From contig JAREIK010000343.1 of assembly GCA_029783825.1 (NCBI GenBank), positions 2,146,501 to 2,210,500 on the forward strand: a DNA stretch of 64,000 nucleotides, in the 5' to 3' direction. Below, piece by piece: positions 1-11,370 of this stretch; the first letter of the stretch is position 1, and the number at the start of each line of letters is the position of its first letter. A program made the position numbers and the translations under genes. This stretch comes from Sapria himalayana. Taxonomy: Eukaryota > Streptophyta > Magnoliopsida > Malpighiales > Rafflesiaceae. The notes beneath the pieces are model-generated. The model was not told the origin of the DNA. It saw only the letters and a list, made by a program, of their open reading frames with translations, and did no database searches.

Positions 1-181
1 AATTGTCTTGAAAAAAATATTCTCATTAAAAGCAAAAGTTAAGAGTGTTCTAATGCCGCAATAGACAAGGTGGTGGAATTCTAGTGGTTTCAGAATAGTG
101 CTACTTTGTGATATGCCATAATTTTTAAAGCTCATTCAAATTAGAGTATCTCATAAACATTGTATTTTGTTTGTGAGGAGC

Positions 182-891
182 TATGTTGCACGGACACGGA
201 TACGGACACGGATACGGACACGGAGATACGACACGGCAGGATACGGGAACACGGAAAATTCTAAAAAACTAGGATACGGATACGACTAGGATACATCATG
301 ATAAAAAAAATAAAATTAAAAAAAAAATTATTAATTATAAATATTAGGTATTTTAAAATAATTTAAAATACTGTATTTTAAAATAATTTAAAATTCTGTT
401 TTAAACCCTAAACCCCCCCCCCCCCCCCCCCCACCACCCTCCCTTTACAGTTTCAATTTTCGAACTCTCCCCCCTCCCGATACAGATTCCAAAACCCCCC
501 CTTCCCTTTATAGAATTAGGTTACCTTAGGTATTGCCAGCACCTCGGCGGTGTGCTCCTCCCCTCCTTGTTTGACGCAATGACAATTGACAACTATTTCT
601 CGTAATCAGCTTGTCAGCAACTCACTGTCGGCGGTATGCTCCTCAATTTGTTGGAGATGTAGGAGTAATAGTTAATATATAGTGTATTTCCGACGCGTTA
701 GAATCGTAAAAATGCGTTAGTTGGTAAACGACGCCTCTATAGGTAAACGACGCGTCTGTTGTTAACGATGACTGTTTCCGAACAACGTGTCGGATATGTC
801 TCTGACGCGTGTCCGACCCGTGTCCGACACGGGTCGGACACGGGTCGGACACGGCGACACGGCAGTTCCTAGGCGTATCCTTGCAACATAA
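182..891. mobile_element. Non-autonomous MULE-like element with 9-bp TSD (copy A)
   Basis: The ends are short inverted repeats, TATGTTGCACGGACACGG at the left and the complement of TTATGTTGCAAGGATACG at the right. The 9-bp sequence GTGAGGAGC lies directly on both sides (173-181 and 892-900), the target duplication length of Mutator-like elements. The inside is far richer in GC than its surroundings and is built from short repeats of CGGACACGG and its complement near both ends. It codes for no transposase; the reading frames within it are by-products of the repeats. Similar termini starting TATGTTGC are common in plant genomes as I recall them, but I cannot check the family name. Confidence 0.75.
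413..432 (+). repeat. Poly-C tract (20 C)
   Basis: An uninterrupted run of 20 cytosines follows two copies of AAACCCT inside the MULE. The equivalent run in copy B (42,664-42,673) has 10, so the tract is length-variable. On the minus strand it is a G-run able to form quadruplex structure. Such runs are also prone to sequencing error. Confidence 0.9.
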
Positions 892-1654
892 GTGAGGAGC
901 TTCGTCTAGGTATTCTTCTCATTTAGAACAATAGTATTGTGGTTATTTATTAACTGAGCTCATTTCTATTAAAATTTATAAATAGATTATCTGATCAATC
1001 TTATCTAATTTTGCCTTGGTGATGGTTATTTTTGACCTAATCAATTATTTTTATATATTAATCCTTTTAGTATGTTATTGGGACAACTAATCATCTCTTT
1101 TTAGAGTTATTCATGCTCTCATCTTTTGTATATTTACCAATTTTCATTAATGGTTACTTTATTTATCATCTCTTTTGTTGTGGTTGGCTTTTCCTAAATT
1201 TTAGGAATCATGTTTCCAAGTATTTATGCTTTTGACTTCAATGTTTTACTATTCATTATCATATAACTTACTTCAATGTTAATCACCACCTTATGATTTA
1301 CCTGACATCTATTAATAGTTTCGCCTAAATATACAGAGTAAACTTTAGTAATGTTTTATTTATTCACCCATCCATCAATATCCTTAACATAATATAAATT
1401 AAATCTCCATTAATATAAAACATAATATTACTTTGTATAGAATAAGCCTTATACCGCATGTTTTGATAAAACTTATATATGCTTTAGAATGGTTTCAAAG
1501 TCATGACGCAATTCTATTAATTAGCATTACATTTTGAATTTCATTCTTGCTTGTGGATCCTCTAGAGTACAAACTTAGGTCCTATGGCTCGTTAACTATA
1601 TTGGGGCTTTGCTTTTTGGAGGAACAAGACTAAATGATGCATCTAAACTTTTTT
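892..1654. other. AT-rich stretch without recognisable feature
   Basis: I see no coding frame, terminal repeat or RNA gene here. The sequence is duplicated almost exactly in copy B at about 43,133-43,895. Confidence 0.5.
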
Positions 1655-2230
1655 TATTTCACTTCTATACCCAAGTTAATATGTAGTACTCTACGAAATA
1701 ACTCACCACTTAAAAAATATTGTACCCTTGTCAATTATTTTCAAGTTTGAGGTCATAATTCTAGAAAATAGTCGACTCAAAAATACATCAATTTTTTATG
1801 CAATAGTCGTGGTGCTTGATAATGATCATTACTTAATGTTTCTATAAATGTCTAGCACTGAAGTCATAATTTTGTGGGTGTCTTATTTATCATAATAGAC
1901 CACACCATTGAGAAAAGGTCATGAAATTAAGAATGAGCTCTCATATTATTTATGATCATGATATAGTGAACTAGTGCCAATGGTATTTGTCTTTTTTGAT
2001 TATTATGTGGTATTTGCACTATGAAATATTTGTGATACAGAGAATTTATTTTCTGTGTATCATGTGGTCATGGTACTAAAAAAAGAACATAAAAATTATC
2101 TTGTCTCAAGTGTCTGCATAATTGTGATTAGTTGACACTAGTCACCACTTCTCTTATAAATCATTCATTGTTGTGGTACAAAGATAGTGCAATGTTGACT
2201 TAGAAGAGTGGATGGTGTGTACCATTTCAA
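1655..2230 (+). repeat. Dispersed repeat X (probable part of an LTR retrotransposon)
   Basis: This stretch matches 31,990-32,540 in the same orientation, for example the shared core around CCACACCATTGAGAAA and the following GGTCATGAAATTA. It contains repeated TCATGA-type words like those of the LTR-like DNA at 3,080-3,500 and 27,100-27,890, which suggests a common retrotransposon origin. It has no coding capacity that I can see. The near-identical copy B version is at about 43,896-44,471. Confidence 0.6.
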
Positions 2231-3079
2231 ACAAACTATAATTACCACCAGGTACAATTACAAGAAGCAGGTTGAAACAACTTTAAGGTAATTTTAATTC
2301 GTTTTGCCAATCATACTTAACAAATTATGACTTAGAAGAGTGGATTGATGTGCTAGGGAAAGAGGTTCTGTGCATTCTTATATTGCATGAGGTGATCTGG
2401 AGAAGGAAAGTCAATCATGTATGGTGAGCATGAAATTCGAGGAAATTATGAAAAATCATAATATGGATGTGTTCAAGAGAACAAATTATACAATATCTCT
2501 AGATTAAATAATCTCAGCTCTCCCATGAAGAAGGCCGTAGAGTAAGATCTTGTCCACACCCCTGTAGCAAACTTGATGGATCTAATTACAACTACCAACA
2601 ACTTGACGCGTCTGGAGGAAGAAGAGTATGGAGGCTGGCATGTCAACGTTCTGAAACATTGCTGACAACCTAGAAAGAAAAATTACTGAAATGAAACACA
2701 TTTTTTTTAAATCTTTTGTTTGGTATTTTTGTTGGACTTTTGGGGATTATATTTGCATATTTAAATCCCTTTTTAAAATATGCAAACTTGTTCTAGAGAT
2801 TTTGTGCAAACATTTTTTTTATTGAAATCCATGAGATATTGAGAATGATTACTTGGTTCTTGGCTAGGATTGTGTTTTCTAGTCTTAGACAAATCAAAAT
2901 CGGGTCGATTGTAGCATCGGATCGCACGGTTCGTAGCTTCCTCCAATTATTGCAGGTATATTGGATAGCTTATGTTCATTTCTTTCTTGCATTGTTGTGG
3001 TGCTTATGGGTAATTAGAGTCTGAATCTAAATGTTTCGTGCCCGAATTTGCTAGTTTTTGAAAAAAACTTGCCTTATAC
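2231..3079. other. Unassigned sequence between repeat X and LTR-like DNA
   Basis: No family is recognisable. A 61-codon open frame (2,839-3,024, plus) is conserved in copy B only because the whole block was recently duplicated; its product is hydrophobic and resembles nothing I know. It may be internal or LTR sequence of the retrotransposon whose flanks lie on either side. Confidence 0.4.
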
Positions 3080-5430
3080 ATGTTATCTTCAATTCTTTAT
3101 TTCATTGTAATTTATTTCTTTCACTACTTACATCACAAAGTTATGGCCATTCATAGTAATATGATTATTTGATGTACAAAAGAGACTTCTTCATGTCATG
3201 ACCATTCTCAGTGCCATGACCATATTATGAACTTTAGAGGTCATTCCTAATATTATAACTATTCCTAGCACCAAGACTATATGATGAATGATAAAAACCA
3301 ACACCAAAGTCACTGTTATTCCCAATGCTACAACTTTATATTACATAGACAATAGGCCCAAGTCGTTGATACTTTGTAATACAATGACTTAGTATTAAAA
3401 GAAAATTAGGGTACATTCAAATGTTATGGTCACATTTGAGAGTGGTGACATAGTGTTCAAGAGATTAAAATTAAAGTCACAATATCATCCTAAAGCTAAA
3501 GCTTTCTACTTAAAGAAATGAAGAAATATCAAAGTATAAAAAAGAAAAGAGAAATTAAAAAATTATTTTTCTTCTCCACATACTAAGACAAAGTCATAAT
3601 AGAAAATAAATATATGGGTGATTATCACTCTCAAAAAATCCACAAGTAAGCAAAGAATACAAGACATAAGTAACCCAAGAATTGGAATGCATGACTCTTA
3701 AATCCTCCTCTCTATGTTAGATTTGAGAAAATAATCAAAATAGCAAGTGATTAGGATTTGTATCCTAGATTTGCATGAGAGCTATCATTAAGAATTCAAG
3801 TTTTACAAGACTACTTTTATATCTCATGAATGTCTACTTAATATTAGGCTAGATTGAGATCTTGAATTTGTGTAATTGTTCTTGTGTGATATATAAATGA
3901 TTTTAAAATCATAGATGTGTTTTATTTATGTTGTAAAATAGAAATTAATGGAAATAGTTGTTAAATAGAACTCGAATTAAGGATTTGATTACTGGTGGGT
4001 TTATGTATATTGTCACTGTAGATGATGACAAGTAAACTACTATGTGGCTCACTCATGCATACCATAGGAAAAAAAATAATAGCACTTTTAACCATAATAT
4101 ATGAGACAAACATATATATTAAAACTCAAAATATCAATATATTAATCATTACAAGTCTGATGTTCACGAAGCTGAAAATATGAATAATTTTATATGTTAA
4201 TCTATTGTACATGTCTTAAAAAAATTGATTCTCAATTCAGGTGAATTTTTTATAGAATATCTCTTGGGAGTTTCACCTTTAGTATGAGAGTTGTATGTTT
4301 ACCATAGAAGATAGTAACAGATAATCCATGAGATATGCTTGTGTATTGATTCATTAAGATGGTGAATTATTTGAGTTACTTTTTCTTATATGGTTCCTAC
4401 TATTGAAACATGAGTAAAATATATGTTAATTATGTGATTATGATGCTAATGAAACTAGAATTATAAATACTTATAAATCATATTTGTTCTTAGTCTTTGT
4501 GATACATAAAGGCAAGAAAAAAAAATATACATATAAAATAACTATCAAAGTTAGTTTACAAGTTGCCTATATGATAAAAGATTATAAATAATTCTCGATC
4601 TGAGATAATTCTTAATCTCGATAATAAAATATCAATAAGATAGCTATGAGTGGACTAATATTGGGATGAGATTAAATGTGATAATCACCTATATGCTATT
4701 AGGAAAAATGGTCATTATACAAAAACCCAACATTTATTATGTATCTAAATAATTCAAATTTTTTATATGCATTACATAAATTAAACAGATATATCCTAGG
4801 ATCTAAGAGTTATGCCAAAATCAATAATTAACTATTTTAATAAAAGTATAGTCTCACTGTTAGTTAACCAAACTAATTATACAATCCATATGTGATTAAT
4901 ATCTAGACGAAATTTTATTTTGTTGCTTGCATGAACAATATACTTGACATGTGTTGATAAGTACCCTGATCAAATATTTTTTGAGACAATATCAGGCAAA
5001 CAAAATTGGTTAACATTATAAAATCATAATATAGTTCAGCCTCCAATGAACTATGCTTGCTATCACTAGCAAGTCTCTCTAGGTATGCATGCATTAGAGG
5101 AATAAGGACTCTTTGACTATTGTAGAAATATCTATGTGGGTGGAGAAACTCATGTCATGGATTTAAGTTATCTAACTTTAAAAACTACAATTACCCCATA
5201 TATCTTCTACTACCATTGAGGGGACTTATTTTTTTTATAATCTACTTTGACTAACCTACTTTATAATGCTAAAGCATCTATTATCACTTGATCACCCCCA
5301 TTCAATAATGTTACCTACTGATCCAAAATTAAAAAGTACAACATTCATCCCTTTGATAAAAAGAGTGAAAAGCCTTAACTTAGAATGAACATAGTTCATA
5401 GTTTCTCATATGTTCCAATTAGGAAAACAA
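3080..5430 (+). mobile_element. Ty3/gypsy LTR-like sequence, plus orientation (copy A)
   Basis: Positions 4,000-5,430 match the complement of 21,430-23,050, the plus strand at 37,840-39,390 and, more weakly, the complement of 25,560-26,990. Positions 3,080-3,500 match the complement of 27,300-27,890. In the 21-28 kb element these sequences flank gag and protease remnants, so this is probably an LTR plus adjoining non-coding DNA of the same family, left as a solo or truncated copy. No TG...CA ends with a target duplication could be placed. The left part is dense in ATGACC and CATGAC words. Confidence 0.6.
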
Positions 5431-6373
5431 TCTAGATAAATATATTTATACCTATAAACCTATAAAAAATTAAATATACATCTATATTAAATATAAAATT
5501 AAATATATATTTATTAGGATAGAATTTAAATAAATGAAACACTTGTAAATTTGAAATAGCAGGTCATGAAATTTTTTTTAATGAAGGCATCACATGAACT
5601 TGAATTTAGGTTTTTGATTCTCAAACATAAATATTTTATGCTTTGGTTTACTTTTCTTTAGATAATAATGATAGAATCCAAGTGAGACCCAACATCACCT
5701 ACCCTGAGTCAGGTTCAACTAGGATATTTTGAGCATTGTTATTTCTCAGGATTAAAATTAGTTTCTACAGATATATCAATACTAGAATTTTATGAATATA
5801 TCGGATATATCAAAGATAGATATCATTCTTAATGAATATCAATACTTAATTTATGAATATATCAAAGATATCAATAGATATATCAAAAATTTTTATAATC
5901 GATTGACAATTTGAGTTAAGTAAAATCTGGGTTGTTTTGGACTAGCTATCGAACCAACCTAACAATAATAATAATCAGCAACTTTGGCAGTAAAAATTGA
6001 AAACATTGTGGAATCATTTTAACAAAAAAAAAATTCGAGAAACTAAAAATAATCAATAATATTAGAATAAAAGTGTCAATATGTTATAGATCAAAATTTA
6101 AAAAAAAAGACAATATATTGTTTACAAAAATTATTACTTGAATTAACAAGCTCAACAATCAAAAATATGTGAAAATAATAAGTTATGTTGAAGTTCCTTT
6201 CAACGTGTTTAATAATAAATAAACTATATAATTATGTGGGCAGAGAGATGCATTTTATAAATAAAATCTATATTTGGGCACCTTGCAAATCAGTTGGTGC
6301 ACAATTTACTTTATTACATAGATTAGAAAATATATAAAAAAATTGAATATTTTTTTTTTCTTCAAAAGTATTA
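5431..6373. other. AT-rich stretch without recognisable feature
   Basis: It contains short degenerate repeats of GATATATCAA around 5,765-5,890 and nothing else that I can assign. It is duplicated in copy B. Confidence 0.45.
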
Positions 6374-6382
6374 ATAATTAAA

Positions 6383-7504
6383 GGGAGAATTATATTTTGG
6401 GGTGACCAATAAGTATTTGGAAAAAGGTTTTTAATATATAAAAAAATACATCAAAATCTTAACAAATTAAAATTTATTGTACTCAATTATATTAATCCTA
6501 ATTTACCCTTAATAATTAAAACTCACCTCTCCTCGCTTGAAGCCCCTCTCCTCTCGCCCTCTCCTTTGAGCTCCTGGAGCTCATGGTCGAGCTCCAAAAG
6601 TTCCTAGAGCTGGTCGTCGAGTTCCATAAGCTTGTCGTCCAGCACCACGAGCTCCAGTAGCTCCTGGAGCTCGACGATGAGATGTTGGAGCTCGCCATCA
6701 AGCACCAAAAGCTCCAGTAGATTCTAGAACTTCTAGAGCTCTCATTGTCGAGCTCCTGGAACTCATTATCGCACTCTAGCAACTCTTGGAGCTCGACAAT
6801 GAGCTCTTGGAATTCAAGGATGTGCTTTAGGAGCTCGACAATGAGCTGCTGGAACTCATCTCTAAGCACCACGAGCTCCAGTAGCTCTTGGAGCGTAACG
6901 ATGAGATGTTGGAGCTCGCCATCAAGCACCAAAAGCTCTAGTAGATGCTAGAACTTCTAGAGCTCTCATTATCAAGCTCTTGGAACTCATTATCGCACTC
7001 TAGCAACTCCTGGAGCTTGACAACAATCTCTTGGAATTCAAGGATGTGTTTTAGGAGCTCGACAATGAGCTATTGGAACTCATCTTTAAGCACCACGAAC
7101 TCCAGTAGCTCGTGATAGAGCTCCAGTAGCTCCTGGAGCTCAGGGATGAGCTCTTGGAGCTTAGGGATGAGCTCATGGAGCTCATCGTCTAGCTCTTAGA
7201 GCTCATAGTGTTAGATAACAAGCTCGTGATGAGCTCTAATAGTTATTGGAGCTCGACGATGAGCTCCAAGAGCTTCTAGAGCTCGACCATGAACTCTAGG
7301 AGCTCAATGGAAAGGGCCGAGGAGAGAGGGCGCGGGGCAAGGAGAGGGTCAGTTTTAATTGTTAAGGGTAAATTAAGATTAATGCAATTGAGTACAGCAA
7401 ATTTTAATTTGTTATGAGTTTTGTGTATTTTTTTATAAATATATAATATTGGGTACCCTTTTTCAAATATTTTTTTGAGCAGCATACAAAAACACAATTC
7501 TCCC
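6383..7504. mobile_element. Non-autonomous MULE carrying a GAGCTC-rich array (copy A)
   Basis: Long terminal inverted repeats of about 150 bp start GGGAGAATTATATTTTGG at the left and the complement of GGGAGAATTGTGTTTTTG at the right. They stay alignable through the inner motif TTACCCTTAA(T/C)AATTAAAACT. The 9-bp sequence ATAATTAAA flanks both ends (6,374-6,382 and 7,505-7,513), typical of Mutator-like elements. There is no transposase. The interior (about 6,530-7,340) is GC-rich and made of GAGCTC and CTCCTGGAG words; it could be a captured sequence that expanded in the element. The same terminal start, GGGAGAATTAT, is seen at 60,956. Confidence 0.88.
6600..7200. repeat. GAGCTC-rich array with 224-bp period
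   Basis: The word CTCCAGTAG and its surroundings recur with starts at 6,651, 6,875 and 7,099, two intervals of exactly 224 bp. Each unit is itself made of shorter degenerate words around the palindrome GAGCTC (GAGCTC, CTCTTGGAG, GGAACTCATT). The array is open in more than one frame. The minus-strand frame 6,516-6,932 (138 codons) reads as a Leu/Glu-rich repetitive peptide, which follows from the base composition of the repeat and is not evidence of a gene. Confidence 0.8.
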
Positions 7505-7513
7505 ATAATTAAA

Positions 7514-9344
7514 CAATCATATCATTAGTCAATGATATTTTTTTTATTACAACCAGGCTAAACCTGAATGTTGGAATAAATTACCTACACAAAATTGGTC
7601 AAAACATTACATACTAATTATGAAATAAAAAATAGATAAATCAACCAATTATTTTCAATGAAGAGAATTGGTGAGTGCATCTACAAGTTGATGTATTGAG
7701 TTGAGGAAACATGAATACCATTATATACTTGTTTTCTCTTTAAATAACAATTAAATGTAATATGTTTCTTTATTGAGTGGAACATTAGGGTTCCAACTTG
7801 TGGTCTGGTTGGGCTGCATTTGAAAATTTTCAATATAATCTAAATTTGCTTTGGGTTTGGTTTGAATCTTGTATTAAAAGTAAATGTAAAACTCAACATG
7901 AGAAAAAAATCAAGAAATCATTAAAAAAAAAGTAAAATCCAAAAAAAATTAAAAAAAAAACAATGCATACTCTATATTTTACCGGCATGCTAACTCAAGT
8001 TATTTTTTTAGTAGTAATATTATTTTTTGTCTCAAAATACTCATATTAAAACATCTTTCTTCCAAGTTATAGATCAAATCGGTCAATTTAAAATTGTATT
8101 TCTTGTGATACATATAAATATAATATTTGAGGCTTGAAATCCTAGGTTAAAGATTCATTTACAAACTCATTATAATTGATTTAATATTTATGTATAAATT
8201 TTATATTATAAAAATCTGAGTTTCTAATTCCATCAAAATACTTAGAAACTATTTTTATAAAATTTTATAATATTTAATTTTAAAAAGTTTTAAATTATTT
8301 AGTTTTTATTATTATAAATAATACAACTCAGCCCAACCCCCACCCAATACGATGACTACTCCATTTTCATCATGTTGAAGATAGAGCAAGGGTTTCTTGA
8401 AGATTTTCGGGTTCAAATTGAGTTATAGTTGAAAATTTTTAATCTAGTAGAATTTAGAACAAAGTCAAAAAGCACCATCAATATAAACCAAGATAGCATG
8501 GTAGTTGAACACCATTATCAATTAGGAAATAGAAAAACTAATTGATCTCAACAACTACATTAGCTATTTGGATTGAAGCCAAATAGCTATAAAGATGGTC
8601 AACAAATTTAGTGGAAGACCTAGTAATAATTTTATAATTATAAGAACTATAGAAGATTGGATTGTGAATGAGAGAAATAATGCAAGCATTGATCAAGCAA
8701 AATTCATTCTCATCACTTGCCCAATCTATGTTTGATTAAGCATGTAGATTTACTGAAGACCAGCAATCTATTTGGATTCATTCATTATTTATTATGCATG
8801 GATTTCATAGGAGATGTTTAACAAAGCTAGACAAAGCTAGAATGAGCAATTGTTGGAATAAGCATGTACTCAGAGAGCTAGTTATTCATAAATATGAGAT
8901 TTGATTTTATAATCATGAAATATTAATGACTACCAATAATTGTTTTGTACGTGGAAAAATCATACAAAAAAGTGGTTCATTTCAGCAAAGGTGAATTAGT
9001 TGGAATGAGAGTGAGCATAAATTTGAGATCAATGCCACTTGATAAAATAAAACACATTGTTGATCTGGCACTTGCATACCTCGAGATGGCTAACGAGCCT
9101 TACTAGGTCAATACATGTCTAAAAAAGGATGGTCCTTCATGGCTTGTTGGCTCGTAGGTTTCCAAAATCATATTAAGTGAGATCAAGTTGGCATGACATG
9201 AGTCTCACTTAACCTGGGTTCGATCAAGACTAGTTTCATTTGGTCATCTTTGTTTTGTCATATCAAATGTTTTGTGGAACATGGGCCAATACCCCAATCC
9301 AATGTTGCCCATGTCATTTCCAGGCACGCAGGGTCATTCTTGGG
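7514..9344. other. AT-rich, no gene recognised; contains the divergence breakpoint
   Basis: No protein family or element end was identified. Up to about 8,990 it is almost identical to copy B; from about 8,990 on it differs at about one base in ten. A few short reading-frame stretches at 8,500-8,900 vaguely resemble copia gag but not enough to call. Confidence 0.5.
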
Positions 9345-10990
9345 TTGGCTTCCATGGCATGATTATGATACCATATTTTTGATGGTTCCTTATTAACATA
9401 AATGACCCTTTGAAGTTTACAAGCATGAGATAGATGATTTTGATCAATAAAACTTATTGGTTCTTGCATGTAAATATTTTTTGAGAGGTGGCATCGAAGG
9501 AGGACATTGCTGATATCAACTTAACATTGTAACCAATCCTTACATATTGCAAGAATGAGGATAACATGAATTATTATTGGTTTAACAACATGGCTTAAAG
9601 TGTATAGATAATCAACACCTTGTCTTTGATGAAATCTATTTTGCAACCATACTTGTTTACAACTCATCAATATATCCATCAAATTTACATTTGATTCTAA
9701 AAATTCACTTACATCCAATTATATTCTTAGTAGATTCAGGTGGAACAAGTTATCATGTTCCATTTGTAACTAATGCATCACACTCATCATATATGATTTT
9801 ATGCAACTTTGGAGTCCCAAGGGCTTTATTCATGGTGATTGGTTCTAGATCATTCGATTCTGAGAGTTGGATATGATGGTTTATTTTTCTTATGTATATA
9901 TGAATTTTATTTTGTGCTTGAGTGGTTATTTAATGAGTTGGATGGAGGTGAGTTTGAGGTGGGTTATGATGAGATGCATTGAGATATGTAGTGATGGATA
10001 GGTACAAGGTGTGAAGGAAGGTGTGTGTATTTGTGGGGGAAGGCTAGTTTTTGTTGGTCTATGGAACATATTCTAGAGTGGGTGTTGAAGTTGTAGTTAG
10101 AGTTTGTTGAGAGATGATGATTGCATATGACATAGTGAGTGGTGGTTGGGAAGAGGGTGAGTAAACTTGAATTGGTGTAAAAATTAATGTGGCGATGAAG
10201 TTACGAAGAAGACTAGATGATAGGCAAGATAGTGAAGAGTATGGAAACTGAGATTCAAGTTCAAAAAATTTAACATTTCTTGAGACTAATTCTTGAGGTT
10301 GAATGATAAAAGTAGTAGTTTGCAATTTGAAAGAGAAATACTAGCCAAGAAAAATACATGGCTTGGACCATTATTTAAGTTTGTATAATGTGTAATGCCT
10401 AAGTCAATAGTAGCATAAACAACTAAAAATCAATAATTTAAGTAGTTTATGGCTGTTTGGAATATGTTGTGGTGAGGTGAAACAAGATTTAAACTGAGAG
10501 TGGGCAGTATAATGATAAGGAAAATAATTATGGCAAAAGCAATATGAGTTCAATACGAAAAGGGTAAAGAAGCACGAGTGACGAGGGAATGACATGTTTC
10601 TATGATATGAAAGTACCTTTTTTTGGAGAAACCATTATGTTTTAATATGTGAGGAAGAGTGCTGAGATAAGAGATAATATTGGTGGAAAGAAAATTAAGT
10701 GGGGACATGTACTCACTACCATTGTCAAACTATCATATTAAGATGGTTGAATCGAAATGATTTTTTGTAATGACATTGAATCTATTGAAGATATTTGGCA
10801 TCCAATTTGTTTTTGAATGAGTAAAACTAGATATATTTAGTGAAGTGAGAAAATATAATTTCAAGAGGTTTAGTAAAGATAATTATATAGTTGGAGAAGG
10901 ACAACTTGTGACTTTTATTATGAAGAGCAATACATTAGAAATCATGTCATTTGGTAGTAGAGATGAGCATTACAATTATGACGTTAGTCA
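9345..10990 (-). pseudogene. Ty1/copia integrase and reverse transcriptase relic (copy A)
   Basis: Read on the minus strand in several frames, this is a decayed copia polyprotein in the proper order. The integrase core shows DNGSEYMS (10,703-10,726) and, slightly downstream, HNGFS in the position of the usual H(N/T)P-QNG motif. Next comes sequence like the copia stretch ending in SRNVKF(F/V)E before the hydrophilic linker (the frame at 10,059-10,325 contains VSRNVKFFELE). The reverse transcriptase shows FHQRQGVDY and VVKP (in the frame 9,521-9,718), then VDISNVLL, YMQEP and WYH down to about 9,356. Stops and frameshifts are numerous, so it is dead. LTRs, gag and RNase H are not recognisable. 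Copy B retains only the integrase part. Confidence 0.85.
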
Positions 10991-11370
10991 CTAAATCCAA
11001 TCATTGGTCTCGTTAATTCTTAACAACATTCATATCATTTGGTATAAAAGATTAGCCCTAGTCTCATATCATGTTTTTTTTATTTTTCTATTAAAATTGA
11101 GATATCAATTCATCCATTTAAATCTTATCTCGCAATACCAAACATACTATTATACAATTATAAATTGCAACCTATTCATGAAATAAACATGACATATATT
11201 GAGGTGGGAACTAGAACATATCCTTGAACATTTGGATCATATGAAGTATGCTTATTTACATCAGCCACATAATCATCTAAATATGAGAGTCAAATTAATA
11301 TACATACATACATACATACATATATATATATATATATTTATCCACATACATATATATATCTACATACATT
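10991..11370. other. AT-rich spacer with TACA/TA microsatellite
   Basis: The stretch between the copia relic and the CACTA end includes a CATA and TA microsatellite at about 11,302-11,365, expanded in copy B (about 52,700-52,780). Nothing else is recognised. Confidence 0.6.

Noticed and set aside
403..432. AAACCCTAAACCC, resembling the plant telomere repeat
   Set aside because: Only two units followed by a C-run inside a transposon; not a telomeric array.
643..852. 69-codon minus-strand frame, identical in both copies
   Set aside because: It lies in the GC-rich repeats of the MULE at 182-891 and encodes the repeated CGGACACGG words.
2839..3024. 61-codon frame conserved in both copies (also 45,080-45,265)
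   Set aside because: Conservation is explained by the recent duplication; the product is hydrophobic and unlike any known protein.
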